Origin: CAZYQW01 sp964649825
Lineage (GTDB): Bacteria > Planctomycetota > B15-G4 > JADJEK01
Assembly (NCBI GenBank): GCA_964649825.1
Contig: CAZYQW010000132.1
Coordinates: 1-54,491 of the forward strand
DNA: 54,491 nt
Direction of reading: 5' to 3'
Shown here: positions 16,210-25,523 of the stretch, piece by piece
Position numbering within the stretch: the first letter of the stretch is position 1
How the letters are laid out: every line of letters begins with the position of its first letter
Position numbers and translations under genes: made by a program
The notes under the pieces: model-generated
The model's input: only the letters and a program-made list of their open reading frames with translations
Told to the model about the DNA's origin: nothing
Database searches by the model: none

Positions 16210-16456
16210 ACGACGCGCCGCCGCCCCGGACCGCGGCCGCGCACACGACATAGCCGTGCGTCACGAGACGCTGGAGCGCCGGGTACGCGTCGACGTTCGC
16301 CGCCGTGCGACCGAGCGCGAGGCTGTTTCGGTGGTATCGCGAGTGCGGCCAGACGACGGGGTAGGGCACATCCACGGCGACGCCGTCGACCGCCGGGCGC
16401 GTGACGTCGACCGCGAGCCGCACCCCGTCGCGCGTCTCGACGTAGATCGACGACAC
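16210..16456 (-). pseudogene. N-terminal fragment of CocE/NonD (peptidase S15-like) hydrolase
   Basis: From a GTG at 16456 the frame gives SIYVETRDGVRLAVDVTRPA, then PYPVVWPHSRYHRNSLAL and LVTHGYVVCAAAVRGGGASFG. This is the typical first 80 residues of X-Pro dipeptidyl peptidase/CocE hydrolases. The sequence stops matching just before the region that would contain the nucleophile Ser, so the fragment is catalytically empty. The 16073-16209 interval between this remnant and the hydrolase has no recognisable content. Confidence 0.65.
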
Positions 16457-16588
16457 GGGCGGGCGCGGGTCCCGCGCTCCGTGTCAGCTCGGCTCCTCCG
16501 AACGCTCCACCTGGAAGTCCAGGTCGGCGATCTCTCCCGCGACCGGGCGCGAGAGAGAATCGATGACGCCGGAAGACTCGCCGAACGA

Positions 16589-18259
16589 TCAGCCACCCAG
16601 CAGGAGCCGTAGGCCTGGCGTGAAGCTGGCGCCCTTGGACGCGCCGGGGTCGACTTCGAGCACCTGCAGGTGGACCGAGACGCCGCACAGAGTCGCCAAG
16701 TGGGGAAGGGTGCCGCCCACCACCACGGACGGCGCGGGGATTGGGATGGGGAACGTGAGGCCGGGAACGACCGGCACGAGCAGCGTCCCGTCCAGGGTCG
16801 TGGGCGTCGAGATGGCGCTCAGCCCGATGAGGAGGTACCCGAGCGTGCCCGCGCCCGTGGAGTCGTCCACCTGGATGGAGAGCGGGCTTCCGAGCACCGG
16901 GTCCTGGAGTGCCACCAGGCCGGGCACGCCCAAGGTGCCGGGCCAGCCGGCACCGTAGTTGTTCCATGACGCGTCCGGACACAGCGACACGACGCGCACG
17001 TGTCCGGAGTTCGCGCCGCCGACCATGTCGTCGCCGTACGCGCCGATCACCAGGTCGGCGCCGCCGTCCCCGTCGAAGTCCGCGCCGCCGCGTACCGCGG
17101 CCCCGAGGATGAAGTCGGGCCCGTCGCCGTTCGCGGCTCCCAGCAGGGCGCCGTTGGTCCCCGAGAACACGCGAATCCGGCCGGCGCTGGTGCCGTTCTG
17201 GTCGTTCAACGGCGACGACACCAGCACGTCGTCGCGGCCGTCGCCGTTCGCGTCTCCGGCGCCGTCGACGCCGTTCAGGTAGCCGGCGAAGTCACCCGCC
17301 GCCTCTCCGTGGAACGTGTTCAGGATCAGTCCGGTGACTCCCGCGAACACCCGGGCCGAACCCGCGTCCGTGCCGCCGTCGTCGTCCTTGTAGGCGCCGG
17401 CCACCAGGTCGGGGAGGCCGTCTGCGTTGATGTCGCCCGCGCCCGCCACCGACGTGCCCATCGCGTCGCCGGCGCTGTCGCCGTTCAAGGTGTACAGGGT
17501 GGAGCCGGTGTTGCCGGAGAAGGCGCGTACGCTGCCGGAGTCGGCGCCGGTGTTGTCGTCGAGCCGTGCTCCCACCGCGAGGTCGGCGAAGCCGTCGCCG
17601 TCCATGTCACCCGGCATGGCCACGGCGAAGCCGAAGAAGTCGCCCGCGTTGTCGGCATTGAAAGTGTGGAGGATCGAGCCGTCCTTGCCGGAGAAGACCT
17701 GCGCGAAGTCGCCGTAGTCTGCGCCCACGATGACGTCGGGGAACCCGTCGGCGTTCACGTCGTGGCCGCCGTCCACCGACCGCCCGAACCCGTCGCCGAT
17801 GGCGGCAGACGCGAAGGTGTACAGCAGCGCCCCCGTCTTGCCGGAGTGGACGAACGCCTTTCCTGGCGGGTTGGGCGGTCCACCGGGGAGCGGCGGCAGC
17901 ACCAGGGGCGACCCGGCGACGAGATCGGGGAAGCCGTCCAGGTCGACGTCGCCGGCGGCGGCTACCGATGCGCCGAGCATCGATCCGTTCTGCGCCCCGG
18001 GGAAGTTGTAGAACGCCTGCCCCGACGCGCCGTTCAGGACGACCACGTACCCGGACTGCGGCTGGTTGGGGCTGGAGAACGGGGCGCCGGCGATGACCTC
18101 GGGCACGCCGTCCCCATTCAGGTCACCCATCCAGTCGACGGCGCGACCCAGCAGGTCGGCGGCCGCCGGCCCATCGACGGCGAGGAGGACCTGCTGCGCG
18201 GAGGAGATCGGAGGAAAGCACGCCAGGAGACCGAGAACCGCAACCGAACCGACCCGCAT
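16589..18259 (-). CDS. Secreted seven-bladed FG-GAP beta-propeller protein
   Basis: The 556-residue protein has a signal peptide (MRVGSVAVLGLLACFPPISSAQ) and then seven integrin-alpha-like FG-GAP repeats. Each has a calcium loop of the DxDxDGxxD type followed by LxVGAx (GDLNGDGVPEVIAGAP, GDMDGDGFADLAVGAR, GDINADGLPDLVAGAY and similar). The propeller ends near residue 430. A C-terminal beta-rich module of about 125 residues follows (YGAGWPGTLGVPGLVALQDP and so on, ending LEVDPGASKGASFTPGLRLL). A GGAGG ribosome-binding site precedes the start. Such proteins are abundant in planctomycetes and are thought to mediate surface or extracellular contacts, so an adhesive or structural role is inferred. 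Confidence 0.92.
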   Translation of the reverse strand: MRVGSVAVLGLLACFPPISSAQQVLLAVDGPAAADLLGRAVDWMGDLNGDGVPEVIAGAPFSSPNQPQSGYVVVLNGASGQAFYNFPGAQNGSMLGASVAAAGDVDLDGFPDLVAGSPLVLPPLPGGPPNPPGKAFVHSGKTGALLYTFASAAIGDGFGRSVDGGHDVNADGFPDVIVGADYGDFAQVFSGKDGSILHTFNADNAGDFFGFAVAMPGDMDGDGFADLAVGARLDDNTGADSGSVRAFSGNTGSTLYTLNGDSAGDAMGTSVAGAGDINADGLPDLVAGAYKDDDGGTDAGSARVFAGVTGLILNTFHGEAAGDFAGYLNGVDGAGDANGDGRDDVLVSSPLNDQNGTSAGRIRVFSGTNGALLGAANGDGPDFILGAAVRGGADFDGDGGADLVIGAYGDDMVGGANSGHVRVVSLCPDASWNNYGAGWPGTLGVPGLVALQDPVLGSPLSIQVDDSTGAGTLGYLLIGLSAISTPTTLDGTLLVPVVPGLTFPIPIPAPSVVVGGTLPHLATLCGVSVHLQVLEVDPGASKGASFTPGLRLLLGG

Positions 18260-18526
18260 GGTGGACCTCCAAAAGACAAGGGCTGTGGAGGGATTCTATC
18301 GGAACCTCCGGCTGGCGGGAGGTCGTTGCGGCCGTCCCGCGAATCCTGGAAGGCGGACCGCGGCTCGCCCCGGGCTCGGCGAGCCACGTGCCGTCTCCCG
18401 GCGGGCGGCGTCGCCTGCGCGGAGAGCTCGTGGTCGTATCCGAGCGCATCCTGGACGCCGTGCGAGACGCGTCGCCGTTCGATCGTCACGCCCGCGCGAT
18501 CGGCCGCGCCGGCACACACGACCCGC
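18260..18526. other. Leader region of the FG-GAP gene; no gene seen
   Basis: The left end carries the ribosome-binding site of the minus-strand propeller gene. The rest is open in several frames without recognisable product. Two GANTC sites occur (near 18290 and 18339). Confidence 0.4.
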
Positions 18527-18919
18527 ATGGGCGTGGCGGGCGATCTGAACGGGGATGGGCGGCTGGACATCATCGCGTCCGGCCTCGGAGAGCAGAACGA
18601 CTCGGGAGTCGTGCGGACCTTCGCCGGCAACGATCTCTACTTGAACGCGAGCAACGCCACCCCCAACGTCGGCTCGACGCTCGCGTTGACGACGACCGGC
18701 GCGAAGGCGAATGCGACCGGCGCGCTCGTCCTGACCGCGATCAACGGCGTTGCCACCTTCGTCGTGCTCGACATCGGCAACCTCGGTCCCGACGGCGAGC
18801 GCGTCTTCTCGTCCCCGATTCCGCCGTTGGCGAGCGGTGTCAGCTTCGCGCTCCAGGCGTTCGCCGAAGGCTTCCCGGGCGTCGCGGACAGCGACGTCGT
18901 CACGATCGCCGTACCTTGA
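18527..18919 (+). pseudogene. 3' remnant of a second FG-GAP-type secreted protein
   Basis: The frame from ATG 18527 starts inside a FG-GAP calcium loop (VAGDLNGDGRLDIIASGLGE). It proceeds to a beta-rich tail (GSTLALTTTGAKANATGALV, then FALQAFAEGFPGVADSDVVT) ending at TGA 18919. There is no signal peptide, and only the last propeller strand plus the C-terminal module survive. The tail resembles the C-terminal module of the intact propellers at 16589-18259 and 22887-24566. Confidence 0.6.
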
Positions 18920-19000
18920 TCGGGGCCGTGCGGCGGGGACCGCGACCCGCCCGGGTCGAGCGAGCCGACGTGGGCGTCGCGGCGAGTATCATCGCCAGGC

Positions 19001-20897
19001 ATGACGGATCCCACCTCGACGACGACGCCGGCGCGAGTGCGAGTCACCGTGACGCGGGAGGAAGAATCGTTCGCTCCCGATCAGCGATGCGCGCACCGAC
19101 GCGAGCGGCGTCGCCGTTCTCGCCGGGGACATCCTTCCGGGCACGCAGAGGACGTTCGTCGTGGCGCGGGCCGCGGGTCGTGCGCCGCGGGCGTGGGAGC
19201 GGTCGATCCCCGTCGCGTTGGGCGCGAGCGCGGCCGCGGACGTGAGCATCGTCCTGGCGCCGGGTCGCACCGTAGCGGGCGTCGTCCGCGACGAGCGGGG
19301 CCGTCCGGTCTCCGGCGTGCAGATCCGTGTCACGCACGCGTCTGCAACGGAAGAGACGAGCGCCGGCGAACGAGGGAGCGAATGGTCGGACGACGAGGCC
19401 ACCTACGCCTTCCCCGACAAACGACCCACAACGAAGGACGGACGCTTCGAACTCCTCGACGTCTCGTGGCACCTCGACGCGGGATCGACGGTCGTGCTCA
19501 CGACGAGCCACCCCGGATACGCGGTGACGCTGCGCTCGGGGATCGAGCGCCTCGAGGCCGGGGTCGATGGCGTCGTGACGCTCGACCTCGTCGTCGAGCG
19601 CGGTCGCTCGCTGCGCGGGACCGTGGTCGACGCCGCGGGAACGCCGGTACGCGGAGCGGTGGTGAGCGTCTCGCCTCCCGCGATGTCGTTCTACATCGTC
19701 CGGCGGCGCTCCGAGACGGACGATGAGGGGCGCTTCGCGATCGAGGCGCTGCCGCGCGCCGAGGTGACGATCACCGTCGCCGCGGTCTTGTTCGAGGGAG
19801 TCCGCGAGACCGTCGACCTGCAGCGCGACGACGTCGATCGGCGGTGGATCCTCACCGCGGGCGCGGCGGTGGGCGGCCTCGTGATCGACGAGAGCGGGGC
19901 GCTGGCCGTGGGCGAACGCGTGACGCTGGTCGATACCGACGAGCACTATGTCGCCGAGGCGATCACGGACGAGACCGGTCGCTTTCCGTTCGGCGGCGTC
20001 CCCGCGGCGTTCGCGGGCGGCTGGGTTCTCTTCGGCCACCGTGGCGGCGAGCCGGTGTCGGGGCCGGGTGAGGACATCGAGATTCGAATGAGGCCGTACA
20101 CGCGACTTCGCCTGCGGCTGCTCGACGCCCGCGACGGGTCGCCGATTACGGCGCCGACCGACTTCGATCGACGGTTCCCGGCCGAGCTGAGTTGGAACCA
20201 AGGTCTGACGGGATCCTCCGCGCGCGTCGATGACGACGGCGTCGCCGCGCTCGAGGTTGATCCGGTCGCCCCCGTAAGCGTCGACGTGCGCATCGACGGG
20301 TATCGGGTCACATCCGTCCGGTTCGACCCGGCCGTCGCGCTCGAACGCGGCGGCCTTGACGTTCCGCTCACCCCGGCCGAGCCGGTCCGAGGCGTGGTGC
20401 GCGACCCGACCGGCGAGCCGGTCGCCGGCGTTCGCATAAGACAGATGGGTTGGCGATCGCATAGCAGCAAGCGCGAAGCGTGGACCGACGACGACGGACG
20501 GTTCGAGACCGATGCGGTCGACGACGACGCATGGCTCATGCTCGCGCACGACGCATACGCACCCACGGTGACGACGCTCGCCTGCGCACGTGATACGGCG
20601 CCGTCCACGACGCTCGATCTCACGCTGCACCACGGCGCACGCTACGAGGGCCGCGTCACCGACGAGCAGGGTCGCCCGGTGGCGGGCGTCTCCGTCTCGG
20701 TCCGAAGGCTCGGCCCGGAGGGTCGACTTCCGATCCCCTGGCCGGCTGCGGTCACGGGAGCCGACGGTCGCTACCGCATCGAGCGCGCTCCGCCGGGATC
20801 CGTGAGCGTCGCGTGCGACGGCGCGGCGGCGACGGTAACGACGGAGGACGGCGGGACGGGGTGCGTCGACTTGCGGATCGACCGGGCGTTGCGATGA
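19001..20897 (+). pseudogene. Carboxypeptidase-regulatory-like repeat protein, frameshifted near its 5' end
   Basis: From ATG 19001 the frame gives TTTPARVRVTVTREEES and then loses sense. From about 19065 a displaced frame reads SLPISDARTDASGVAVLAGD and stays open to 20897. It contains at least four beta-sandwich repeats of the CarboxypepD_reg type, with the pattern VxGxVxDxxGxPVxGAxVxV…TDxxGRFxxxxLP: VAGVVRDERGRPVSGVQIRV, LRGTVVDAAGTPVRGAVVSV, VRGVVRDPTGEPVAGVRIRQ and YEGRVTDEQGRPVAGVSVSV. These modules are found in surface or periplasmic proteins and have no catalysis of their own. One or two base changes would restore a single gene of about 630 residues. The related 1064-residue protein at 41702-44896 is intact. 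Confidence 0.72.
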
Positions 20898-20936
20898 CGC
20901 TACGCGTGATCGCAACGCATGGAGGGCGTCTGGCGG

Positions 20937-21494
20937 CTAGCCTTCCAGGCCGAGCCGAAGAACGACGGCGTGGCCACTTTCGACTCCGATGGCCTTCTTG
21001 TCGAACCTGACCGCCTGGCCCCACATCAGGACGCCGTCTCGTGACAGGATCGGAAGGCCGGCCGTATCCGCTCGAGGTTCGGTGGCCAGGTGCGTGAAGT
21101 TCAGGTCGCGGAGGTGGTTCTCCGCGGTCTCGCACCACAGCCTTTGCGTGTGCGGAGATCGAGGCGTCTCGCCCATCAACACGGAGATTCTGAGCCTCGC
21201 CCCGTCCGCGACCTCTTGCACGGCGATCTTCACGGAGTCGCCTTTGCTCGCGCCGTCGGTCGGGATCTCCATCACCGGAGAGGGCTCCTCGCCGGGCCGC
21301 TCCCAGCGGATGACCAGGCTCTTTCCATGCGGGTCCGCGGAGAGCTCGTAGATCCACCAGTTCACGCCGAGTGCCTGTGACAGGTCCGTCGCCGTGATCC
21401 GCGGCACATCGTCGGCGCGCGGACGCTGTTGTACCGACAGCATCAGAGTGCAGGTCGCGAGGACTGAGGCAAGCACGGTGAAGAAGCGCGGCAT
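20937..21494 (-). CDS. Secreted hypothetical protein
   Basis: The 185-residue protein begins with a signal peptide (MPRFFTVLASVLATCTLMLS). The mature part is mixed alpha/beta without known motif (DLSQALGVNWWIYELSADPH, LRDLNFTHLATEPRADTAGL, GHAVVLRLGLEG). Its start codon overlaps the stop of the upstream ankyrin remnant as TGATG, indicating former translational coupling. It converges with the repeat protein ending at 20897. Function unknown. Confidence 0.65.
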   Translation of the reverse strand: MPRFFTVLASVLATCTLMLSVQQRPRADDVPRITATDLSQALGVNWWIYELSADPHGKSLVIRWERPGEEPSPVMEIPTDGASKGDSVKIAVQEVADGARLRISVLMGETPRSPHTQRLWCETAENHLRDLNFTHLATEPRADTAGLPILSRDGVLMWGQAVRFDKKAIGVESGHAVVLRLGLEG

Positions 21495-21770
21495 CAGAGA
21501 TTCCTCCGCTGGACGATGTTGGTGAGATTACGCCAGATCGGTCCTTCGCCGGAGCCGTCGTACGGGACGACGCTGTCGAGGCGCGAGTAGCAGGCGTAGA
21601 GCAGCGGCTCCCATTGAAGTGGCCCGCCGCGCATCGTCGCCAACGACGGATCGACCACGAGAAGCTCGCGCGCGGCTCCGACGTCGCCGACCGCCGCCGC
21701 GGCGTAGAGGCTCGCGCGGGAGAGCGACGGCTGCGCCGCGAGCACGTGCCGGCCGCGCTCCGCGTGAGAC
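21494..21770 (-). pseudogene. Ankyrin-repeat protein fragment
   Basis: The minus frame reads QPSLSRASLYAAAAVGDVGA, then ARELLVVDPSLATMRGGP and WEPLLYACYSRLDS. This is one to two ankyrin-type repeats as found at the start of long ankyrin proteins. The remaining repeats are missing and the tail (EGPIWRNLTNIVQRRNL) is unusual. Its 5' side is fused to a transposase fragment at about 21770. Confidence 0.55.
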
Positions 21771-21774
21771 GGGC

Positions 21775-22005
21775 TCGAGGAACACGCCGTCGAAGGCGAG
21801 GATGTGGAGATGAAGACTCAAATTCAAAGCTGACCCGAATCGCTGCGAGGCAACCAGAGCTCCCCCGAAACCGCGCGGCATCCCGTCGCGCCGGGCGCGC
21901 TCTCGATAGAACGCCATGAGCGCGCGAACGATCACTCTGCGCACGGCGGAGCACAGGTCAGGATCGAAGGCGATGCGGTAGCGGAGTCGGACGACCTCGA
22001 CGGGC
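21775..22005 (-). pseudogene. IS91-type transposase catalytic-domain fragment
   Basis: The minus reading RLRYRIAFDPDLCSAVRRV, then RALMAFYRERARRDG and ASQRFGSALNLSLHLHILA, ending FDGVFLEP, matches the Y2 transposase domain of IS91-like elements. That domain includes the QRFGxALNLxxHxHxLxxDGVF block with its HUH-type His pair. The nicking tyrosines lie further downstream in the family and are absent because the sequence changes to an ankyrin fragment. This is the third IS91 remnant in the window. Confidence 0.75.
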
Positions 22006-22111
22006 AGATGTGCTACGTCCGGCGCGGCGACGTCGAGGAGGCGGTCGGCCGCCGCGAGCCGCTCGGGCCGTTCACCACCGAGCTGTGGTATCGCAAGGGG
22101 GCCGAGGAGTA
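22006..22111 (+). pseudogene. 3' end of an unidentified gene
   Basis: The plus frame reads QMCYVRRGDVEEAVGRREP, then LGPFTTELWYRKGAEE and a TAG at 22109-22111, with high third-position GC. It lies directly against the IS91 fragment on the other strand. I do not recognise the family. Confidence 0.35.
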
Positions 22112-22127
22112 GGGGGGCGGACCTCCG

Positions 22128-22709
22128 TCACGCGTCCTCCCCGTCGCGCCGGAGCGCGTCGGAGAGGCGGAGGCGCGCCATGTCGACGCGGTAGCGCACC
22201 TGCTTGTAGGTCAGTCCGAGGCGGTCGGCCGCCTCGTCGAGGGAGAGCCCTTCCAGGCGGTTCAAGACGAGCGGCTCGCGCAGCTCCTTCGGCAGCGCGT
22301 GGATCGCGGCGCCCAGGTGCTCGAGCGCGGCGTCACGGGACGAGCCGGCGCTCGGGGCCGCGACCTCCCGCAGGTCGTCGTCGAGCGAGGTGACGCGGCG
22401 CGCGTCGCAGCGCGCGGCGTGGCGCTGGCGGATCCAGTCGATCACCTTGCGCTCGGCGACCTTCAGGTACCAGCTCCGGAACCCCTCGTCGCCGCCCTGC
22501 CCGAAGCGGTCGAGGTGGACGAGCGCGTGGCGCGCCACCGACTGCGCGAGGTCGGAGCTCTCCGCGTCGCCGCCGAGGAGCGGCCCGACCCGGGCGCGGA
22601 CCAGCCGCTGGATCTCCGGCAGGTAGCGGGCGACGAGCTCCTCGCGGGCGGCGTCGTCCCCCCGCGAGGCGTCGTCGATCAGGTCCTGCTCGTTCGTGCC
22701 GTCGTCCAT
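22128..22709 (-). CDS. ECF-type RNA polymerase sigma factor
   Basis: The 193-residue protein has ECF region 2 (REELVARYLPEIQRLVRARV, then SSDLAQSVARHALVHLDRF and FRSWYLKVAERKVIDWIRQR) and region 4 (ALPKELREPLVLNRLEGLSL, then DEAADRLGLTYKQVRYRVDM). The acidic N-terminus and the S-D-L-A-Q-S-V motif are typical of the planctomycete ECF group. Start 22709 is the first ATG giving this domain order. The long open frame beyond it is a shadow of the propeller gene. It is divergent from the FG-GAP gene at 22887, and the 177-base gap contains two GANTC sites. No anti-sigma factor is adjacent. Confidence 0.9.
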   Translation of the reverse strand: MDDGTNEQDLIDDASRGDDAAREELVARYLPEIQRLVRARVGPLLGGDAESSDLAQSVARHALVHLDRFGQGGDEGFRSWYLKVAERKVIDWIRQRHAARCDARRVTSLDDDLREVAAPSAGSSRDAALEHLGAAIHALPKELREPLVLNRLEGLSLDEAADRLGLTYKQVRYRVDMARLRLSDALRRDGEDA

Positions 22710-22886
22710 CGTTCGCCTCGATGCCCGGCCGTGGTCGCGTTCCCGGCCCGTCGAATGCAAACGGAGCGCGCGGGGGGAATGCTCGGGAATCTCCGAAAGT
22801 CGTCGCCGGGGCCCCGAATCCGCGTCACGCCCCCGGCCGGATCCGTCTCCGCCGCACGGGACAAGCAACCACAGGAGACCATCGTG

Positions 22887-24566
22887 ATGAGATCGAAGCT
22901 GGGCAAGGCGTTGGAGATCCTCGGGTTCGGCGCGCTCACGTGCGCCGCGGCGACGGCGCAGGAGACGCTCTTCAAATTCACGTCGAACGACCACAAACTC
23001 GGATTCTCGGTCTCGGGAGGCGGCGACGTGAACGGGGACGGCATCCCCGACTTCCTCGTCGGCGCGCCCGGGGCGGACGATCCGACGACGGGCCTCGTGA
23101 ACTCCGGCGGGATCCAGGTCCTCTCCGGCGCCGACGGGTCGACGCTCCACGTGATCTACGGCGAGCAGGCGAACTCCGGGTTCGGCACGGCCGTCGACTT
23201 CATCGGCGACGTGACCGGCGACGGCTTCGCCGACTTCGCGGTCAGCGCGCCGGGGTACTCGGTGCCGCCGTTCCTCCTCTCGGCGGGGTCGGTCTACGCC
23301 TTCTCGGGGCAGACCGGGGCGCAGCTCTTCCGCACCGTCTCGCCGAACGGCAAGGACCGGTTCGGGTTCTCGCTCGCCGGGGTCGGCGACGTCGACGGCG
23401 ACGCCGTGCCGGACATCGCGGCGGGCATGAACTGCAGCGACTGCAACGGCTTCAAGGGCGGCGCGGTGCGGGTCGTCTCGGGCAAGGACGGCTCGATCAT
23501 CCGACTCGACTTCTTCCCGGGCCCCGCGCTGCTCCAGCTCGGCTACGCCGTGGGTGCGGCGGGCGACGCGGACGCGGACGGTACGCCGGACGTGGTCGCG
23601 TCGGCGGTCCTCGGCGGCGCGAGCGTGCCCGCGGCCGGCGACGTGTACATCTACGACGGCGGCGACTTCTCCATCATCTCCATGTCGAGCGGCGACGACC
23701 CGTTCGACTCGCACGGCGCCTCGGTCGGCCCGGCCGGCGACTTCGATGGCGACGGCTTCGACGACGTCTTGGTCGGCGACACGGGCGACTCGAACGACGG
23801 CGGCGCCACCATGCCCGGCAGCGTGACGGTCGTGCGCGGGCAGAACGGCACGCCGATCCAGAAGATCTGGGGTCACGAGCACTTCTCCCTCTTCGGCCGG
23901 TCGGTCGACGGCGGGTTCGACGTGGATGGCGACGGCGTCCCCGACTACGCGGTCGGCGCGCCGTTCCAGGACGTGGGCTCGGCGGCCAACAAGGGCGTGG
24001 TCCACGTCGTTTCCGGCGCCTCCGGAACCGACCTGTTCACGCTCGAGGGCGAGCAGGTCGACGACAGCTTCTCGTCCGACGTCCACGGCGCGGGCGACGT
24101 CGACGGCGACGGCCGGCCCGACGTGATCGTGGGGGCGGACCGGAAGATCGCGTTCGGCTACTACGCGAAGGTGCTGCGGCACGCGTGCGGCGCGGTGACG
24201 CCGTACGGCGCGGGTTGCGCCGGCTCGAACGGCGCCACGCCGTCGCTCGGCCTCGACGGCTGCGTGGCCGCGGGCGAGACCGCGACCCTGACGATCGAGA
24301 ACGGGCTCGCGGGCGGCGCCGCGTTCCTCTTCCTCGGCTCGGTCCAGGCGTCGATCCCGGCGGCCGGCGGCTGCTCGCTGCTGGTCGCGCCCGCGCTCGG
24401 CCCGTTCGGTCCGATCCCGCTCGACGGAGCGGGCGGCGCGTCGCTGCCGTTCCCGTTCCCGCCGACTGCGTCCGGCGCGATGGCGACGCTCCAGGCGTTC
24501 CTCTCCGACCCGGCGCTCGCGCACGGGTTCTCGACCACCCAGGGTATCGAGATCGAGGTCGACTGA
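22887..24566 (+). CDS. Secreted seven-bladed FG-GAP beta-propeller protein
   Basis: The 559-residue protein starts with a signal peptide (MRSKLGKALEILGFGALTCA, with likely cleavage near AAATAQ). It has seven FG-GAP repeats with calcium loops (GDVNGDGIPDFLVGAP, GDVTGDGFADFAVSAP, GDFDGDGFDDVLVGDT, GDVDGDGRPDVIVGAD and others). From about residue 430 a C-terminal module of some 125 residues begins YGAGCAGSNGATPSLGLDG, continues with ATLTIENGLAGGAAFLFLG and ends ATLQAFLSDPALAHGFSTT. An AGGAG ribosome-binding site lies nine bases before ATG 22887. The architecture matches the protein at 16589-18259. A surface-associated role is inferred. Confidence 0.92.
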   Translation: MRSKLGKALEILGFGALTCAAATAQETLFKFTSNDHKLGFSVSGGGDVNGDGIPDFLVGAPGADDPTTGLVNSGGIQVLSGADGSTLHVIYGEQANSGFGTAVDFIGDVTGDGFADFAVSAPGYSVPPFLLSAGSVYAFSGQTGAQLFRTVSPNGKDRFGFSLAGVGDVDGDAVPDIAAGMNCSDCNGFKGGAVRVVSGKDGSIIRLDFFPGPALLQLGYAVGAAGDADADGTPDVVASAVLGGASVPAAGDVYIYDGGDFSIISMSSGDDPFDSHGASVGPAGDFDGDGFDDVLVGDTGDSNDGGATMPGSVTVVRGQNGTPIQKIWGHEHFSLFGRSVDGGFDVDGDGVPDYAVGAPFQDVGSAANKGVVHVVSGASGTDLFTLEGEQVDDSFSSDVHGAGDVDGDGRPDVIVGADRKIAFGYYAKVLRHACGAVTPYGAGCAGSNGATPSLGLDGCVAAGETATLTIENGLAGGAAFLFLGSVQASIPAAGGCSLLVAPALGPFGPIPLDGAGGASLPFPFPPTASGAMATLQAFLSDPALAHGFSTTQGIEIEVD

Positions 24567-24660
24567 GCGGCGGGGTGGGTCGACCTCCCGGGGTTCCGGC
24601 GACGGTATGGTGGATTCCGTTGCGGAGCGGGGCGACGGAACGCGCTCTTCCCGCCGGGCG

Positions 24661-24689
24661 GGCGGGGGCGAGGTTCCCTCGTCCCCGCC
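24661..24689. terminator. GC-rich hairpin between propeller and next gene
   Basis: Two 13-base arms (GGCGGGGGCGAGG and CCTCGTCCCCGCC) pair fully, with one G-T, around a three-base loop. It lies 94 bases after the propeller stop and 32 bases before the next start. There is no T-tract, so it may be a terminator acting without one, or a leader structure. Confidence 0.4.
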
Positions 24690-24720
24690 ATCACGGAGCC
24701 GTCTTGCCGGGAGGTCCCCA

Positions 24721-25065
24721 TGAAGTCGTTTTCTCCGCTCCTCGCGGCCGCGCTCGCGCCCGCTTCGCTCGGGCAGACGCTCGTGCTCGACGTCAACGCG
24801 CAGCCGGATTCGGCCGCGCCGAGCTCCGACCCGACCGGGGTCACGGCCGCAGGCGCGTTCGCGCTGCTCGCGGCGCGCGGCGCGCGACGCGCCGAACGGC
24901 GTCGAGCTGTGGCGGACCGACGGAACGGACGCCGGCACGGCGCGGTTGGCGGACCTGCTTCCCGGCGACCTGTCCGGCGGGGCCCAGCAGCTCACGCCGC
25001 TCCCGAACGGCGGGCACGCGTTCATCGGCGTCGATCCGACCGCCGGCTACGAGCTGTGGCGGCTC
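24721..25065 (+). pseudogene. Secreted ELWxTDGT-repeat protein, frameshifted and 3'-truncated
   Basis: ATG 24721 gives a signal peptide (MKSFSPLLAAALAPASLGQ) and QTLVLDVNAQPDSAAPSSDP. The frame fails near 24880. In a displaced frame the text NGVELWRTDGTDAGTARLAD, then LLPGDLSGGAQQLTPLPNGG and DPTAGYELWRL follows. It is one copy of the ELWxTDGTxxGT repeat found in large secreted propeller-like proteins. The normal many-repeat body is missing: after 25065 the sequence belongs to something else. Confidence 0.65.
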
Positions 25066-25142
25066 GGTTCCCAACGGAATCGTTCAGCTCACGCTGAACC
25101 TTCGGGGCGCCGGACTCGGCGACGTCGGCGACCCGCGCCCTC

Positions 25143-25523
25143 GTGGCCGACGCGAACGAGGTGCTCCTCCTGCGCGCCGCGCGCGCCGTGACTGCGACGC
25201 GGGAGCTGCCGACGAGCGACGTGCACGCTCTCGTGAACCAGGTGATGGCCGAAGCGGGGCTGTCGAGCCGGCACCTCGAGCGCCTCGAGCCGCAAGGCGC
25301 CGTCCCGACCGAGCATCGCGGCCTGAAGCGCCAGACCGCGCGGATCGTCTTCACCGGGATCACCGTCGACGACCTCGGCCGCGTGCTCGCGGGCCTCGCG
25401 CGGACGAAGTCGCCGCTGCGGCCGACCTCGATCGAGCTCACGCACCAGGAGCAGGCCGGCAATCGTCACCGCATCTGGAACGTCACGCTCGTGCTCGTGG
25501 CTCCGTACCGCGTGGAGGACTGA
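25143..25523 (+). pseudogene. Possible type II secretion GspM-like C-terminal fragment
   Basis: The 126-residue reading lacks any N-terminal membrane helix. It has a compact alpha/beta fold order (VTATRELPTSDVHALVNQVM, HLERLEPQGAVPTEHRG, RIVFTGITVDDLGRVLAGLA, ending HRIWNVTLVLVAPYRVED). This is reminiscent of the periplasmic ferredoxin-like domain of GspM/PilO proteins. The stop overlaps a following ATG (TGATG), suggesting an operon continuing downstream, but that next frame ends after 31 codons. The family call is a judgement from pattern only. Confidence 0.4.

Noticed and set aside
17000..18919. A 639-codon plus-strand frame
   Set aside because: Only the last 131 codons look like a real product. 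The first part is antisense of the propeller gene.
24661..24689. Hairpin considered as a riboswitch or attenuator for the next gene
   Set aside because: No conserved aptamer blocks or alternative pairing were found, so it is listed only as a possible terminator.
22128..25025. A 965-codon minus-strand open frame
   Set aside because: Only its last 193 codons (the ECF factor) have recognisable content. The rest is Arg-rich antisense of the FG-GAP propeller, a common artefact at high GC.
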